This document shows, in pieces, positions 54,957 to 64,000 of a stretch of DNA of 64,000 nt. The position numbers were made by a program, and so were the translations under genes. Positions within the stretch are counted from its first letter, which is position 1. Each line of letters begins with the position of its first letter. Below the pieces are notes generated by a model. The model had not been told where the DNA came from, searched no databases, and worked only from the letters and a program-made list of their open reading frames with translations. The stretch comes from Flavobacterium nitratireducens (lineage in GTDB: Bacteria; Bacteroidota; Bacteroidia; Flavobacteriales; Flavobacteriaceae): assembly GCF_029625335.1 (NCBI RefSeq), contig NZ_CP121111.1, forward strand, positions 186,001 to 250,000, read 5' to 3'.

Positions 54957-55159
54957 TAGTACCTAGTACCTAGTACCTAGTACCTAGTGATTAGTAAATT
55001 ATAAATTATAAAATGAAAAGTGAATTACGAATTACCAACCGCAAAAAAACAATGGCTAACCACTGGTAATCAGTGATATATGATAAATAAGCAAGAATAA
55101 AGTGAAAAAAATAAAGAGAATAGATGCTAAAAGCTAAGAACTAGTTACTAATCACTAGG
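54957..55159. repeat. TAGTACC tandem repeat and 12-bp inverted repeats, MITE-like
   Basis: TAGTACC is repeated four times from 54957 to 54984. The word CCTAGTGATTAG (54983-54994) has an exact inverted partner CTAATCACTAGG (55148-55159), with 153 bases between. Similar words occur at 26787-26852. Probably a small dispersed non-autonomous repeat between menA and the hydrolase gene. Confidence 0.65.
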
Positions 55160-55191
55160 CACTAAGGACTACTCACTCAAAAACAAAAAAT

Positions 55192-55869
55192 ATGAAAATA
55201 ACCTATTACGGACACGCTGCTTTAGGGATTAAAGTAGGTGGAAAACACATTATTGTTGATCCTTTTATTTCGGCAAATCCTTTAGCGGAACATATAGATA
55301 TTAATGAATTAAAAGCCGATTATATTTTGATCACGCACGCACATGGAGATCATGTTTTGGATGTAGAAGCTATTGCGCAACGAACAGGAGCAGTTGTCGT
55401 TTCTAATGCTGAAATTGCGGGTCATTATGCTGCCAAAGGTTTTCAGGCACATCCAATGAATCACGGTGGAAGTTGGAATTTCGACTTCGGGAAAGTAAAA
55501 TATGTTAATGCGGTGCATTCTAGTTCGTTTCCTGATGGAACTTATGGGGGAAATCCAGGTGGTTTTGTAATTGAAGGCGAACATAAAAACATTTACATTG
55601 CTGGCGATACTGCTTTGACTATGGATATGAAATTGATTCCTATGCGAACCAAACTCGATTTGGCTATATTCCCTATCGGAGACAATTTTACGATGGATGT
55701 TCAAGACGCTATTTTAGCTTCTGATTTTGTGGAATGCGATAAGGTATTAGGTTATCACTATGATACTTTTGGCTATATCAAAATTGATCATAAAGCGGCA
55801 ATTCAGGCCTTTTTTGATAAAGGAAAAGATTTGATGTTGCTTGAAATTGGTGATAGTATCGAATTGTAA
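55192..55869 (+). CDS. Metallo-beta-lactamase-fold metal-dependent hydrolase (UPF0173)
   Basis: A 225-residue protein with the metallo-beta-lactamase signature THAHGDH (residues about 49-55), a second His in NAVHSSSFPDG and Asp in IAGDTALTMDM. UPF0173 proteins are widespread; the substrate is unknown. Its place among menaquinone genes may reflect a conserved flavobacterial gene order rather than a known step. The start MKITYYGHAAL is the family start. Confidence 0.9.
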   Translation: MKITYYGHAALGIKVGGKHIIVDPFISANPLAEHIDINELKADYILITHAHGDHVLDVEAIAQRTGAVVVSNAEIAGHYAAKGFQAHPMNHGGSWNFDFGKVKYVNAVHSSSFPDGTYGGNPGGFVIEGEHKNIYIAGDTALTMDMKLIPMRTKLDLAIFPIGDNFTMDVQDAILASDFVECDKVLGYHYDTFGYIKIDHKAAIQAFFDKGKDLMLLEIGDSIEL

Positions 55870-55876
55870 TTTTTTT

Positions 55877-56002
55877 AGGAGCTACTTCCAGCTGTACGTT
55901 TCAAACGAAGTTCACTGAACTCAAATGTAAATATAAGTTAAGTGAAGTAATCTCTTGTGGCGAACCACGCCACCAGAGGATTTTTACTTCCATCTGGGCT
56001 AG
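55877..56002. repeat. Structured intergenic element
   Basis: It begins AGGAGCTACTTCC and ends CTTCCATCTGGGCTAG. Inside, CTCTTGTGGCG (55952-55962) and CGCCACCAGAG (55968-55978) form an 11-bp stem with one mismatch and an AACCA loop. The composition and ends resemble a dispersed intergenic repeat that I have the impression occurs widely in Flavobacterium, but I could not search for it. Confidence 0.5.
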
Positions 56003-56029
56003 TTTTGTATCGTTAATAAACTACATTTA

Positions 56030-57229
56030 GTGAAAAAAATAATTTTTGTGCTATTCGTTAGCATTTTTTGTCAGAGTGTTTTTGCTCAAAAAACCGGTTA
56101 TTGGGACAAGGAAAGAGCAACCTATAAAGAAATTATGGTTTCGGCACGAGACCGAATTGTTGTAGAAACCGATGATTTTCCAGCAGGAACCACCGAATTA
56201 ATTTACAGAATTACATTGCTTGATGATAATCAAAAAATGGCTGGAAGTCTGGTTTCTGTTTTAAAATCAATTCCGGACCCAACAGGGATTAGTCAGGGTT
56301 CGGCAGGAGCTGTTTTTTTGATGTCTAAAATCTCAGGAGATGATAAATGCAAATACGCTATTTTTTCCAAAAGTGATTTGGCTAAAAATTACGGAACCAC
56401 AGGTGAAACGGTCGATGCTTGTTTGGTGCAAAATACCGCCATTAGTAAAGATGCTAAGCGACTTTCTATTGATAAATCGGCTTGTTTGAAATCCAATGCT
56501 GCTAAATTGTATTTTGGTTTCGAAAGCTCGAATTGGATTATGAAACAAAAAATCGTTCTAGAAGTAGTGCCGTGGGTAGATGCAAAATTAAGTAGAGGTT
56601 GGACACTTGAAAACAGAAAAAACATCATCAGTCAGTGTAAAACTTCGGCTTTAGCTCGAAAAATGGCTAATTCGGATGATTTTTGTGTTTGTATTGCCGA
56701 GAAAATCCAAAAACAATATACTTTTCAGGAATTCCAAAAACTGTTGCCTATGGAACAAACGAAGGCGTATAAGGATTTTGGAGCGAGTTGTTTTGAGGAA
56801 ACAGGAATTGCTAAAACGGTTTTTAATGATTTAAGAACAAAAGCGTCAAATAGCGTTAAAAATGGCGATTACAGTGCTGCAATTAAAACGTATAATGAAA
56901 TTGTTAACCAAGGAAAAGCAACCGCTACGGATTATGCTAATTTAGGAAATTCCTATTTGTTGACGAAGCAGTATGCTAAAGCAATCAAAGTCCTAAAAGA
57001 AGGGGAAAAGAAAGATGATACCGAATTGTTAGTCAAAATCAATTTGGCTCATGCATATCTATTAAATGGCGAATTCGCTAAAGCTAAAAGTATTTATAAA
57101 GAATACCAGAATCAAAATGTAACAGACAATCTTAGCTGGACTCAAAAAATCAAAGATGATTTTCAGGCTTTTGCGAAAGCTGGAATCCAAAATGATAATT
57201 TTGATAAGATTTTGAAGTTGATAAAGTGA
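56030..57229 (+). CDS. Exported tetratricopeptide-repeat protein
   Basis: A 399-residue protein with a signal peptide (KKIIFVLFVSIFCQSVFAQ) after a GTG start at 56030; no better ATG exists. The central 170-260 region has several Cys (CKTSALARKM, DDFCVCIAEKI). Residues about 285-385 contain two to three TPR units (NGDYSAAIKTYNEIV; ANLGNSYLLTKQYAKAIKVL; NLAHAYLLNGEFAKAKSIY). TPRs mediate protein binding; the rest is not recognised. It stands alone between the UPF0173 and SUKH genes. Confidence 0.75.
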   Translation: MKKIIFVLFVSIFCQSVFAQKTGYWDKERATYKEIMVSARDRIVVETDDFPAGTTELIYRITLLDDNQKMAGSLVSVLKSIPDPTGISQGSAGAVFLMSKISGDDKCKYAIFSKSDLAKNYGTTGETVDACLVQNTAISKDAKRLSIDKSACLKSNAAKLYFGFESSNWIMKQKIVLEVVPWVDAKLSRGWTLENRKNIISQCKTSALARKMANSDDFCVCIAEKIQKQYTFQEFQKLLPMEQTKAYKDFGASCFEETGIAKTVFNDLRTKASNSVKNGDYSAAIKTYNEIVNQGKATATDYANLGNSYLLTKQYAKAIKVLKEGEKKDDTELLVKINLAHAYLLNGEFAKAKSIYKEYQNQNVTDNLSWTQKIKDDFQAFAKAGIQNDNFDKILKLIK

Positions 57230-57325
57230 TTTTAACCATTAAGGCTATTAAGTTGAGTTAAGAATTTTTAAAATTTGGTTAAATATTTAAGAAAAACCTC
57301 TAGTTTAATAATAACAAAGCTATCT

Positions 57326-57867
57326 ATGTAAAATATAAGTGAAATTATTGATTCATATTCTGATAAATATTTCGCAATTAAGCAGCAAGCTCGAAAATAT
57401 ATTTTGAATGGTTCGAATGTGGATGATAAAGAACGGTTAAATATTCTACATAGACCTTGGGTTGCTCCTTTTAATTGGGGTTTAATGATTTATAAAGGTG
57501 CTAGTAAAGAAGTTATATGTGGATTTCAATATGAAAATGAAATTATAATTCCAGCTTTTTATAAAGAGTTTTTAGAGATTATTAACGGATGTTTTTTGTA
57601 TGATATGTCACTGTTTGGTATAATTGAATCATTTACAAGAAGTTTTTTGCAATGTCATAGTTTGCAAACTGCTAATGTTTATTGGAAAAATAGTTTTAAA
57701 GTTGATAAAACATTTTTTATTTTGGCGGATCTCCTTATAGTTATGAAGAAAATGTAGGTTATTTTTATGATGGGAATAAAATAATATCTATTCGTAAAAA
57801 TGGTGAGATAGTTGGTGAATGGAATGATTTCTCTATGTTTTTAAATGATGAAATTAGTAAATCATAG
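57326..57867 (+). pseudogene. SMI1/KNR4 (SUKH)-like protein, disrupted
   Basis: The reconstructed product is about 180 residues. ATG 57326 is followed at once by TAA (57329-57331), after which the frame continues NISEIIDSYSDKYFAIKQQA through HRPWVAPFNWGLMIYKG and IIPAFYKEFLEIINGCFLYD. It shifts at the T6 run 57713-57718 to FYFGGSPYSYEENVGYFYDG and GEIVGEWNDFSMFL, ending at 57867. The FYFGG and late EW phrases fit the SUKH fold, whose members are often immunity proteins of polymorphic toxins. No toxin gene lies beside it. Confidence 0.65.
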
Positions 57868-58011
57868 AAAAGAATGTTGAAAGAAACACCAGCTAACATT
57901 AAATTAATAGTTATGGATTAAAATAGGGCTAGTTCTAATGTACTTAAAAACTTTGCGAATACTTTGAGTCCTTCGCGGTAACAGAGCACCATTTGCGGTA
58001 AAATATAATAA

Positions 58012-59064
58012 ATGAAAGCAACATACCATAATTACATCCTCAATTTTAAACGACCATCAGGGACTTCTCGTGGTGTGATGACTGACAAAGAAACCTGGTT
58101 TCTTGTTTTGGAAAAAGACGGTAAAAAAGGAATAGGAGAGTGCGGAATCTTAAGAGGATTAAGTGCTGATGATCGACCAGATTATGAAGAAAAATTGCAA
58201 TGGACTTGCGCTAATATTCATTTGGGCAAAGACGTGCTTTGGGAAGCATTGATTGAATTTCCTTCGATACAGTTTGGAGTCGAAATGGCTTTTCTATCCT
58301 TAGCAAGTGAAACGCCTTTCTTGCTCTTTCCATCAGCCTTCACTAATGGGGAGAAATCAATCGACATTAACGGTTTGATTTGGATGGGTGAGGCTGCTTT
58401 TATGAAGGAACAAATCGAGGAAAAACTAGCTCAAGGTTTTCGTTGTGTCAAACTTAAAATTGGCGCCATTGATTTCGAAAAAGAACTAGAATTACTACGT
58501 TATATTCGTCAATATTTTACTCCGGAGCAGGTTGAAATTAGGGTAGATGCTAATGGTGCTTTTGGTTTAGATGAAGCTTTAGATAAATTAAATAAATTAT
58601 CTGTATTTCAATTACATAGTATAGAACAGCCTATTCAAAAAAACAATACTGACAGGATGTCAGAGCTATGTAAAACAACGCCTTTTCCGATTGCTTTAGA
58701 TGAGGAATTGATAGGTGTGTTTTCATTGGAAGAAAAAGAACAATTACTGCAAAAAATTAAGCCGCAATACATCATTTTAAAGCCAAGTTTTGTAGGTGGT
58801 TTTAAAGGAACTCAAGAGTGGATTAGCCTAGCCGAAAAGTATCAAATTGGCTGGTGGATTACCTCTGCATTAGAAAGTAATATAGGTTTAAATGCTATCG
58901 CGCAATGGACGTATACATTGCAAAATCCGATGCCTCAGGGTTTAGGAACCGGTGCTTTGTACACCAATAATTTTGATTGTCCGCTTGAGGTTTCAGCAGG
59001 GCAATTATGGTATAAAACAAATAAAAACTGGGATTTTTATTTTGATCAATTAGCTGTTTTATAG
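58012..59064 (+). CDS. menC: o-Succinylbenzoate synthase (enolase superfamily)
   Basis: A 350-residue enzyme that dehydrates SHCHC to o-succinylbenzoate. The enolase-superfamily residues are visible: the KxK pair in CVKLKIG (near residue 146), metal ligands in VDANGAF and SIEQPI, then LDEELIG, and the later ILKPS lysine. A dipeptide epimerase would look similar, but the nearby menB, menA and menD genes and the WITSALESNIGLNAIAQW phrase favour MenC. It starts 15 bases after a CTTTGCG/TTGCGGT repeat. Confidence 0.88.
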   Translation: MKATYHNYILNFKRPSGTSRGVMTDKETWFLVLEKDGKKGIGECGILRGLSADDRPDYEEKLQWTCANIHLGKDVLWEALIEFPSIQFGVEMAFLSLASETPFLLFPSAFTNGEKSIDINGLIWMGEAAFMKEQIEEKLAQGFRCVKLKIGAIDFEKELELLRYIRQYFTPEQVEIRVDANGAFGLDEALDKLNKLSVFQLHSIEQPIQKNNTDRMSELCKTTPFPIALDEELIGVFSLEEKEQLLQKIKPQYIILKPSFVGGFKGTQEWISLAEKYQIGWWITSALESNIGLNAIAQWTYTLQNPMPQGLGTGALYTNNFDCPLEVSAGQLWYKTNKNWDFYFDQLAVL

Positions 59065-59116
59065 TTTTTTACTTAGCTTAGTTGTAGTTATAATTGAATA
59101 GAAGTGATTTTAATTA

Positions 59117-60739
59117 TCAAGCTGTATTTAAATGAATGCTAAAAGTACTACCTAATCCAAGTTCGCTTTCAACACCAATAGTTCCATTTTGAGCTTCAAT
59201 AAATTCCTTAGAAATAGCGAGTCCTAATCCTGTACCTGATTTATGACTGCCCGGAATTTGGAAGTATTTTTCAAAGATTTTGTTTTTATAGTGGCTATCA
59301 AATTGCGTTAGTTAAAAAATTGATTAACACCCAACTTGTTTTTTCTTTGTCGGCTTTGACTAAGGGCAAATTGGCTTCTGCGACAATGCTTATTTCAATT
59401 TGCTTTTGTTCGGTCTTTGTTTTGACGGCTTTAGTTGCATGGCTAACAATTTCGTAGGGATTGCTTTTCTCAATATTTAATTGGATTTTACCTGTTTCTA
59501 CTTGAGATAATTCTAATAATTCCCCCGTAATTTTTAGTAATTGCTGACTATCGTCTTTAATACTTTCAATAAGTTGTTTTTGGTCTTCATTGATACCGCC
59601 TGTGTTTGGGTTTTCAAGTAATTGCAAACTCATTTTTATAGAGGAAATCGGCGTTTTTAATTCATGAGAAACCGTTGCTATAAAATTGGTTTTCGCAAAG
59701 TTCAATTCTTTAAAAAAAGTAATATTGCGCAATATGATTACATTCCCAATTTCAATAGCTTTCTCTTCGCCTGTGGGAGTAATGGTGATATTTACCTGCT
59801 CTTTTTCGAAATAGCTTTCTTTCGAATCGGCATAAATTTTCATTGGTTTTTTTGAATTTTCTGCATCATTCAATACAAGAGAACGCATCAAGTCATTTGT
59901 TTTAGCAATTTCTATAGCTGCTTTCCCAATACTATCTTCTTTTTTTAATCCTAAGATTTTCAGTGCTTCATCGTTGATGAATAGAATGATTCCTTCATAA
60001 TCCAAACCAATAATAGGGTCGTGCATATTATTGATTAAGGTTTCCAAACGTTTTTTTTCAAAAGATAATTTATACAAGTAATGTTGTGGTATTCTTGAAG
60101 TTTTTCGGCCATGGTATTGAATGATTTGGCTAAATCTCCAAATTCATTATGATGCCAAAAATGCACTCTTTCGGAGTAGTTTTTATTTGCGATTTCTTTA
60201 ATACTGGCGGTCAATTCTTTGATGGGATTGGCTATGTTATTGGGCAAATTAACTAATAAGTTAAAAGCGATTAAAAAACACAAAGTGCCTACTACAGCAA
60301 TAGTAAAATTAGCGGTTTCGGCGGTGTGCTTGGCAATATCACTTTTTACTTTAATGGCATTCATATTGAGCTTCATAATCTCAAAAATCGTCTGCCTGAT
60401 TCGCGCTTTAATGGTTTCGCTGTTTTGGTTTTCTTTCAGTATATTAAAATCAGATTGTAATTTTTGAGTAACTTGATCTTCATTTACTTCCGTAATATTA
60501 GCCATTTGTTTTTTTAGGTTCAATTCAAAAATAGCCGCTGCTTTTTCTTTTTGAATAGGCATTGCGTCTATTGAAAGCAGCATATTACGCGCATATTCTA
60601 AGGTATTATAATTGGCCGTTAGAATGTTTCCCGTATCTTTTTTAATTGAAAATACAGAGTAGGAACTAACCAAGGAAAGTATAAAGATTAATATAAATAA
60701 TAAGCCAACGCCTAAATTTAATTTAGTTTTAATTCTCAT
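59117..60739 (-). pseudogene. KdpD-partner type sensor histidine kinase, frameshifted and internally deleted
   Basis: Two frames plus a tail. From 60739: two membrane helices around a sensor, then HAMP (LVNLPNNIANPIKELTASI). A shift near 60079 (one T missing in ATTACTTGT) leads to PAS (MHDPIIGLDYEGIILFINDE), HisKA (FIATVSHELKTPISSIKMSL) and the N-box NFLTNAI, where the frame ends at 59298. Further down, another frame resumes with [31 protein letters not shown] and ends at 59117. About 25 codons including the G1 box (DxGxG) are missing between. The kinase cannot be active as printed. Confidence 0.85.
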
Positions 60740-60740
60740 A

Positions 60741-61868
60741 TTAAGAAAGTATTACAAGATCAACATTTGATTTCGCCAGCTTATTTAATAGCTTTCTGAA
60801 AATTGTTGTTGACAAAATTACCTTAAATAAACTAAAATGTGGTTTTCCAATACAAACAGTTGTGATGTTTTTTTGAGCAACTATCTTTAGTATTGTTTCA
60901 CTGATGTTTGTATCCTCAACTTTGATGACTTCTGCACCTAATTGAGTGGCCAATTTGAAATTATTGATAAGATGACGTTGTTTGTCTAATGCTATTTTGT
61001 CGGAACTTTCTCTTGGTGTTTCTACATACAATACATACCAGCTCCCGTTGTAATAACTAGCTAATCGTGCTGCTTTTCGTATGACCACTTTTGCTGTTTT
61101 GTCATTGCTACTTATGCAGGACAATAGTTTTTCCTGTCTTAGCGTATGTTGTTGTGTTATTTCTGTTTCAACTTTTCGGACTACTTGGCTAGCAACCTCT
61201 TTTAGTGCTAATTCTCGTAATTGTAAAATTTGATCAGCTTTGAAAAAGTTTGTTAAAGCCGTTTGAATTTTGTCTGAAGAATAGATTTTACCTTCCTTCA
61301 GGCGATTGATTAAGTCTTCGGAACTCAAATCGATATTAACAACTTCATCAGCTAATCGTAAAACTTTATCCGGAATGCGTTCTTGTACGTCAATACCGGT
61401 AATTCGTTTGACTACAGGATTCAGACTTTCTATGTGCTGAATGTTGACCGCCGAAATGACATTGATTCCCGCTTCCAGAATTTCAAGAACATCTTGCCAT
61501 CTTTTTTCATTTTTACTTCCTTCAATATTGGTATGCGCTAACTCATCAACAATGACTACTTCAGGATGCAAATTGATAATGTTTTGCACGTCCATTTCCT
61601 CTAAAATTTTTCCTTTGTAAAAAATATTCCTTCTGGCAATAATGGGCAGTCCAGCTAATAATTCCTGAGTTTCTTTTCGAGAATGGGTCTCAACATACCC
61701 AATCTGAATGTCGATTCCGTTTTTTAAAAGTGTATGCGCTTCCTGTAGCATACGATAGGTTTTGCCTACACCAGCACTCATGCCAATATAAATTTTGAAT
61801 TTTCCTTTTCGTGATTTTTTTATTTAATCAAGAAAGTACTGTACATTATTTTCTTTGTCAGGATTCAT
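60741..61868 (-). pseudogene. kdpD: KdpD N-terminal sensor protein with a nonsense codon near the start
   Basis: The product from 61781 (346 residues) is the KdpD sensor domain (Walker A MSAGVGKT, VIVDELAHTN near 75-85) plus a universal-stress-like domain. Upstream the frame is open in KKSRKGKFKIYIGMSAGVGK. In the same frame ATG 61868 gives MNPDKENNVQYFLD and then TAA at 61824-61826. Reading that codon as Leu would complete a normal N-terminus. Restarting at 61781 would lose the first Gly of the P-loop. The protein normally reports K+ starvation with its kinase partner. No kdpFABC genes are in the window. Confidence 0.75.
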
Positions 61869-62018
61869 CAAACAAAAGGAGTTAGCGTTGTTTAAAAGTG
61901 ATTTAGATGATTTTTGTGGTTGTTTTTCTTATAATGAAATAGCAAGTGAAGTTATATAAATGAAAGCTATTTATGGATTAATCCAAAAAAGAATGAATTA
62001 AAAGGGGATGTACCCCGA

Positions 62019-63809
62019 TTGGATTATTTATGTAATAATGTCCCGGAAACTTTTACACCCTTAAGTAGAGGATTTCATTTAGTTGGCGAAGTCTATAAAT
62101 TATATCAAGAAGAATTTAAAAAAATAATGACTGAGCGACAGGTAAATACTTTCTTGTTCGTGCCTATTTTTGATAATGATTTTTTTTGGGGATTTTTAGG
62201 ATTTGAGCATTGCATGGATGTAGTCTGGGATTTGGATGTTATTGAATCAATTAAACTCATTACAAAAAATATATCTATTAAGATTAATGAAGTTAGATAT
62301 AAAGAAAAGATAGGTCCGAGTTTTGATATTTTTAAATATTATGACAATGGTATACTCGAAGGCTTTTGGGAATTAGATTTAGTTACTAATGAACTTAAAT
62401 TATCAAATAATTGGGCTAATTTACTGGGGTTTTCAATTTATGAAGTTAAACAAACATATGAGTTTTTAAAAAGCAGGTATCATCCCGATGATTTTCTTGA
62501 GATAGAGGATAAACGTAAAAAATTTATCTCAGGGGAGATTGGTGAATATTCGGGTATAGCCAGAGTTAAAAACAAGGATGAGAAATATATTTGGGTGAAG
62601 TATTCGGGATCTCTCAGAAGAAATACCAATGGAGAAGCAGTTAAATTATTTGGAACAATTGTAGACGTCAATGATATCGAAGTTAATAAAATAGCTTTAG
62701 AAGAATCTGAAAAGAAAATGCGTTTTATTCTCGAGCATTCTACAGATTTGATAACCCAACGTGATATTAACGGTAAGTATCTGTATGTTTCTGAATCGTC
62801 AACAGAAATATTAGGTTATACTCCCCTGGAATTGATGGAATTAAATTCGAATTATGAATTGTGTCATCCTGCTGATTTGGATGATCTACTGGTAAAACAG
62901 TCTAATTTTATACATGATAAAAGTCGTTTGAGTTTTATATTTAGTGTACAGATGAAAAAGAAGAATGGTGATTATGTATGGTTGGAGGTGATTTCTAAAA
63001 AAATTATTGTTAATCATTCTTTGGTTTGTATTCAAAGCACTGCCAGAGATATTAGTCTCCGAAAAAAATTAGAACTTCAAAATTTGAAAGCTTTGGAAAG
63101 GGAAAAAGAATTGTATGATTTGAAAGCGAAATTTGTGACTATGGCTTCGCATCAATTTAGAACACCATTAACGGTAATCTACTCTAATGCGGAATTAATT
63201 GAAATAAAAACCAAATTGTTAGATTTCAAATTGGCAGAGAATTTTACAGCTATAACAAACAGAATTAAATTTGAAATTGAACGAATGTCTGAATTGATAG
63301 ATAATATTCTGGTTTTTGGAAAATATGATGTCAGAGAAAATTTTAGTCTTAAAATCGAAGCTATCAATTTTGATGAGTTTATGACAAATTTGATTGTTAC
63401 CTATTTTAATCATGAAGCTGATGGAAGGGGGGTAAAGGTTGTTACTATTGGTTCTTCAAAACCAGTACAGTCTGATACTTCACTTTTAATACATATCTTT
63501 ACAAATTTATTAAATAACGCCTTTAAATATTCCAAAGGAAAACCAAATCCTGAACTTAAAGTTATTTATTTGAATCAAAAAATTCAGATTGAAGTGATTG
63601 ATTATGGAATTGGTGTTCCAGAACAGGATGTCAAAAAGCTTTTTAAATCTTTTTACAGGGCATCAAATACATCTACAATTGTTGGTTCAGGATTAGGATT
63701 GACGATTGTAAAACAATTTACACGAATGCTAAAAGGAAAAATTAAGCTAAAAACAAAACAAAATTCAGGAACTAAAATAACTATAACTTTCCCTTATGAA
63801 CAAAAATAG
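62019..63809 (+). CDS. GAF/PAS sensor histidine kinase (5' end uncertain)
   Basis: The frame from the TTG at 62019 gives 596 residues: end of a GAF domain (FLFVPIFDNDFFWGFLGFEH), two PAS domains with PAC (about 100-230 and 235-350), HisKA (VTMASHQFRTPLTVIYSNAE) and HATPase_c (NLLNNAFKYSKG; DYGIGVPEQDV; GSGLGLTIVKQ), all boxes intact. The GAF coding continues upstream in frame to 61950 (ESYLWINPKKNELKGDVPRL). One more A near 61949 would join it to a frame from the TTG at 61888. So the true N-terminus lies upstream or is frameshifted. It overlaps the response regulator by 14 bases. Confidence 0.85.
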   Translation: MDYLCNNVPETFTPLSRGFHLVGEVYKLYQEEFKKIMTERQVNTFLFVPIFDNDFFWGFLGFEHCMDVVWDLDVIESIKLITKNISIKINEVRYKEKIGPSFDIFKYYDNGILEGFWELDLVTNELKLSNNWANLLGFSIYEVKQTYEFLKSRYHPDDFLEIEDKRKKFISGEIGEYSGIARVKNKDEKYIWVKYSGSLRRNTNGEAVKLFGTIVDVNDIEVNKIALEESEKKMRFILEHSTDLITQRDINGKYLYVSESSTEILGYTPLELMELNSNYELCHPADLDDLLVKQSNFIHDKSRLSFIFSVQMKKKNGDYVWLEVISKKIIVNHSLVCIQSTARDISLRKKLELQNLKALEREKELYDLKAKFVTMASHQFRTPLTVIYSNAELIEIKTKLLDFKLAENFTAITNRIKFEIERMSELIDNILVFGKYDVRENFSLKIEAINFDEFMTNLIVTYFNHEADGRGVKVVTIGSSKPVQSDTSLLIHIFTNLLNNAFKYSKGKPNPELKVIYLNQKIQIEVIDYGIGVPEQDVKKLFKSFYRASNTSTIVGSGLGLTIVKQFTRMLKGKIKLKTKQNSGTKITITFPYEQK

Positions 63810-64000
63810 AATATTGCTGGTTGAAGATGAAATAAACTTAAGAGAAACCATCTGTGAATATTTAAAACATGAAAATTATGATGTTGTAGCAGCTGAAAAC
63901 GGACAAGAAGCCTTGGATATTTTAGATTACTGGATACCAGATTTGATTCTTTGTGATATAATGATGCCGGTAATGGATGGTCATCAATTTCAGGAAATTT
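63796..64000 (+). CDS. Response regulator, receiver domain (3' end outside window)
   Basis: It starts MNKNRILLVEDEINLRETI inside the last codons of the kinase gene. The receiver motifs are the acidic pair ED and the phospho-acceptor Asp in LILCDIMMPVMDG. The sequence runs off the window, so the output domain is unknown. The 14-base overlap shows translational coupling with its cognate kinase. Confidence 0.92.
   Translation, partial: MNKNRILLVEDEINLRETICEYLKHENYDVVAAENGQEALDILDYWIPDLILCDIMMPVMDGHQFQEI

Noticed and set aside
63179..63413. Minus-strand open frames inside the last histidine kinase
   Set aside because: Shadows of the HisKA coding region without start signals or homology.

Overview
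The window looks like chromosomal DNA of a Flavobacterium-like member of the Bacteroidota. It is AT-rich, several genes carry the Bacteroidota promoter form TTG-N19/20-TAnnTTTG, there is a T9SS sorting protein and split KdpD-type sensor genes, the menaquinone genes are of flavobacterial type, and the tmRNA tag is (A)GENTYALAA. Everything here was read from the sequence and from family knowledge; no search was run.

Left part (0-18 kb): the 3' end of topB, a truncated integrase beside the tmRNA gene ssrA, a lipoprotein serine hydrolase, a lysine-forming saccharopine/alanine dehydrogenase-like enzyme, fumC, an outer-membrane beta-barrel receptor, an ArsC-like reductase, a CPBP protease plus menE pair, an FNR-type regulator with all four probable Fe-S cysteines, two HAD phosphatases, an M28 peptidase, and the ornithine aminotransferase-arginase pair.

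Centre (18-35 kb): a nitrate assimilation island. moeA-mobA-cobA-moaD-moeB-moaE-moaCB-moaA make molybdenum cofactor and the siroheme precursor. Convergent to them lie a thioesterase, a rubredoxin-containing redox protein and a giant fused nitrate reductase (molybdopterin domain + FAD reductase + BFD [2Fe-2S]). Across a 666-bp divergent control region are nrtA, nrtB, an nrtC/D-type ATPase and a chlorite dismutase-family gene. Two copies of a 23-nt element sit in the two arms of the control region. No recognisable siroheme nitrite reductase is in the window.

Right part (35-64 kb): an AraC-type membrane regulator; a five-gene exported fibre locus (T9SS protein, small barrel, tail-fibre/YadA-like 906-aa protein with 273-bp tandem repeats, FGE-like protein, 27-aa-repeat protein), which is the best candidate for an undescribed system; dus; an ECF sigma/anti-sigma pair; glutathione peroxidase; and menD, cvfB, menB, menA and menC interleaved with other genes. 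There is also a tract of decaying genes: a macroglobulin/TonB-plug protein, a GH43 remnant, a SUKH protein and a KdpD-type sensor pair. The window ends in a GAF/PAS histidine kinase overlapping a response regulator.

Many genes (DUF1697, M28, moeA, nrtB, chlorite dismutase-like, SUKH, kinase) are broken by single-base indels, mostly in runs of A or T. Either the assembly has homopolymer errors or the strain is accumulating pseudogenes. The pattern should be settled before any of these losses is interpreted biologically.
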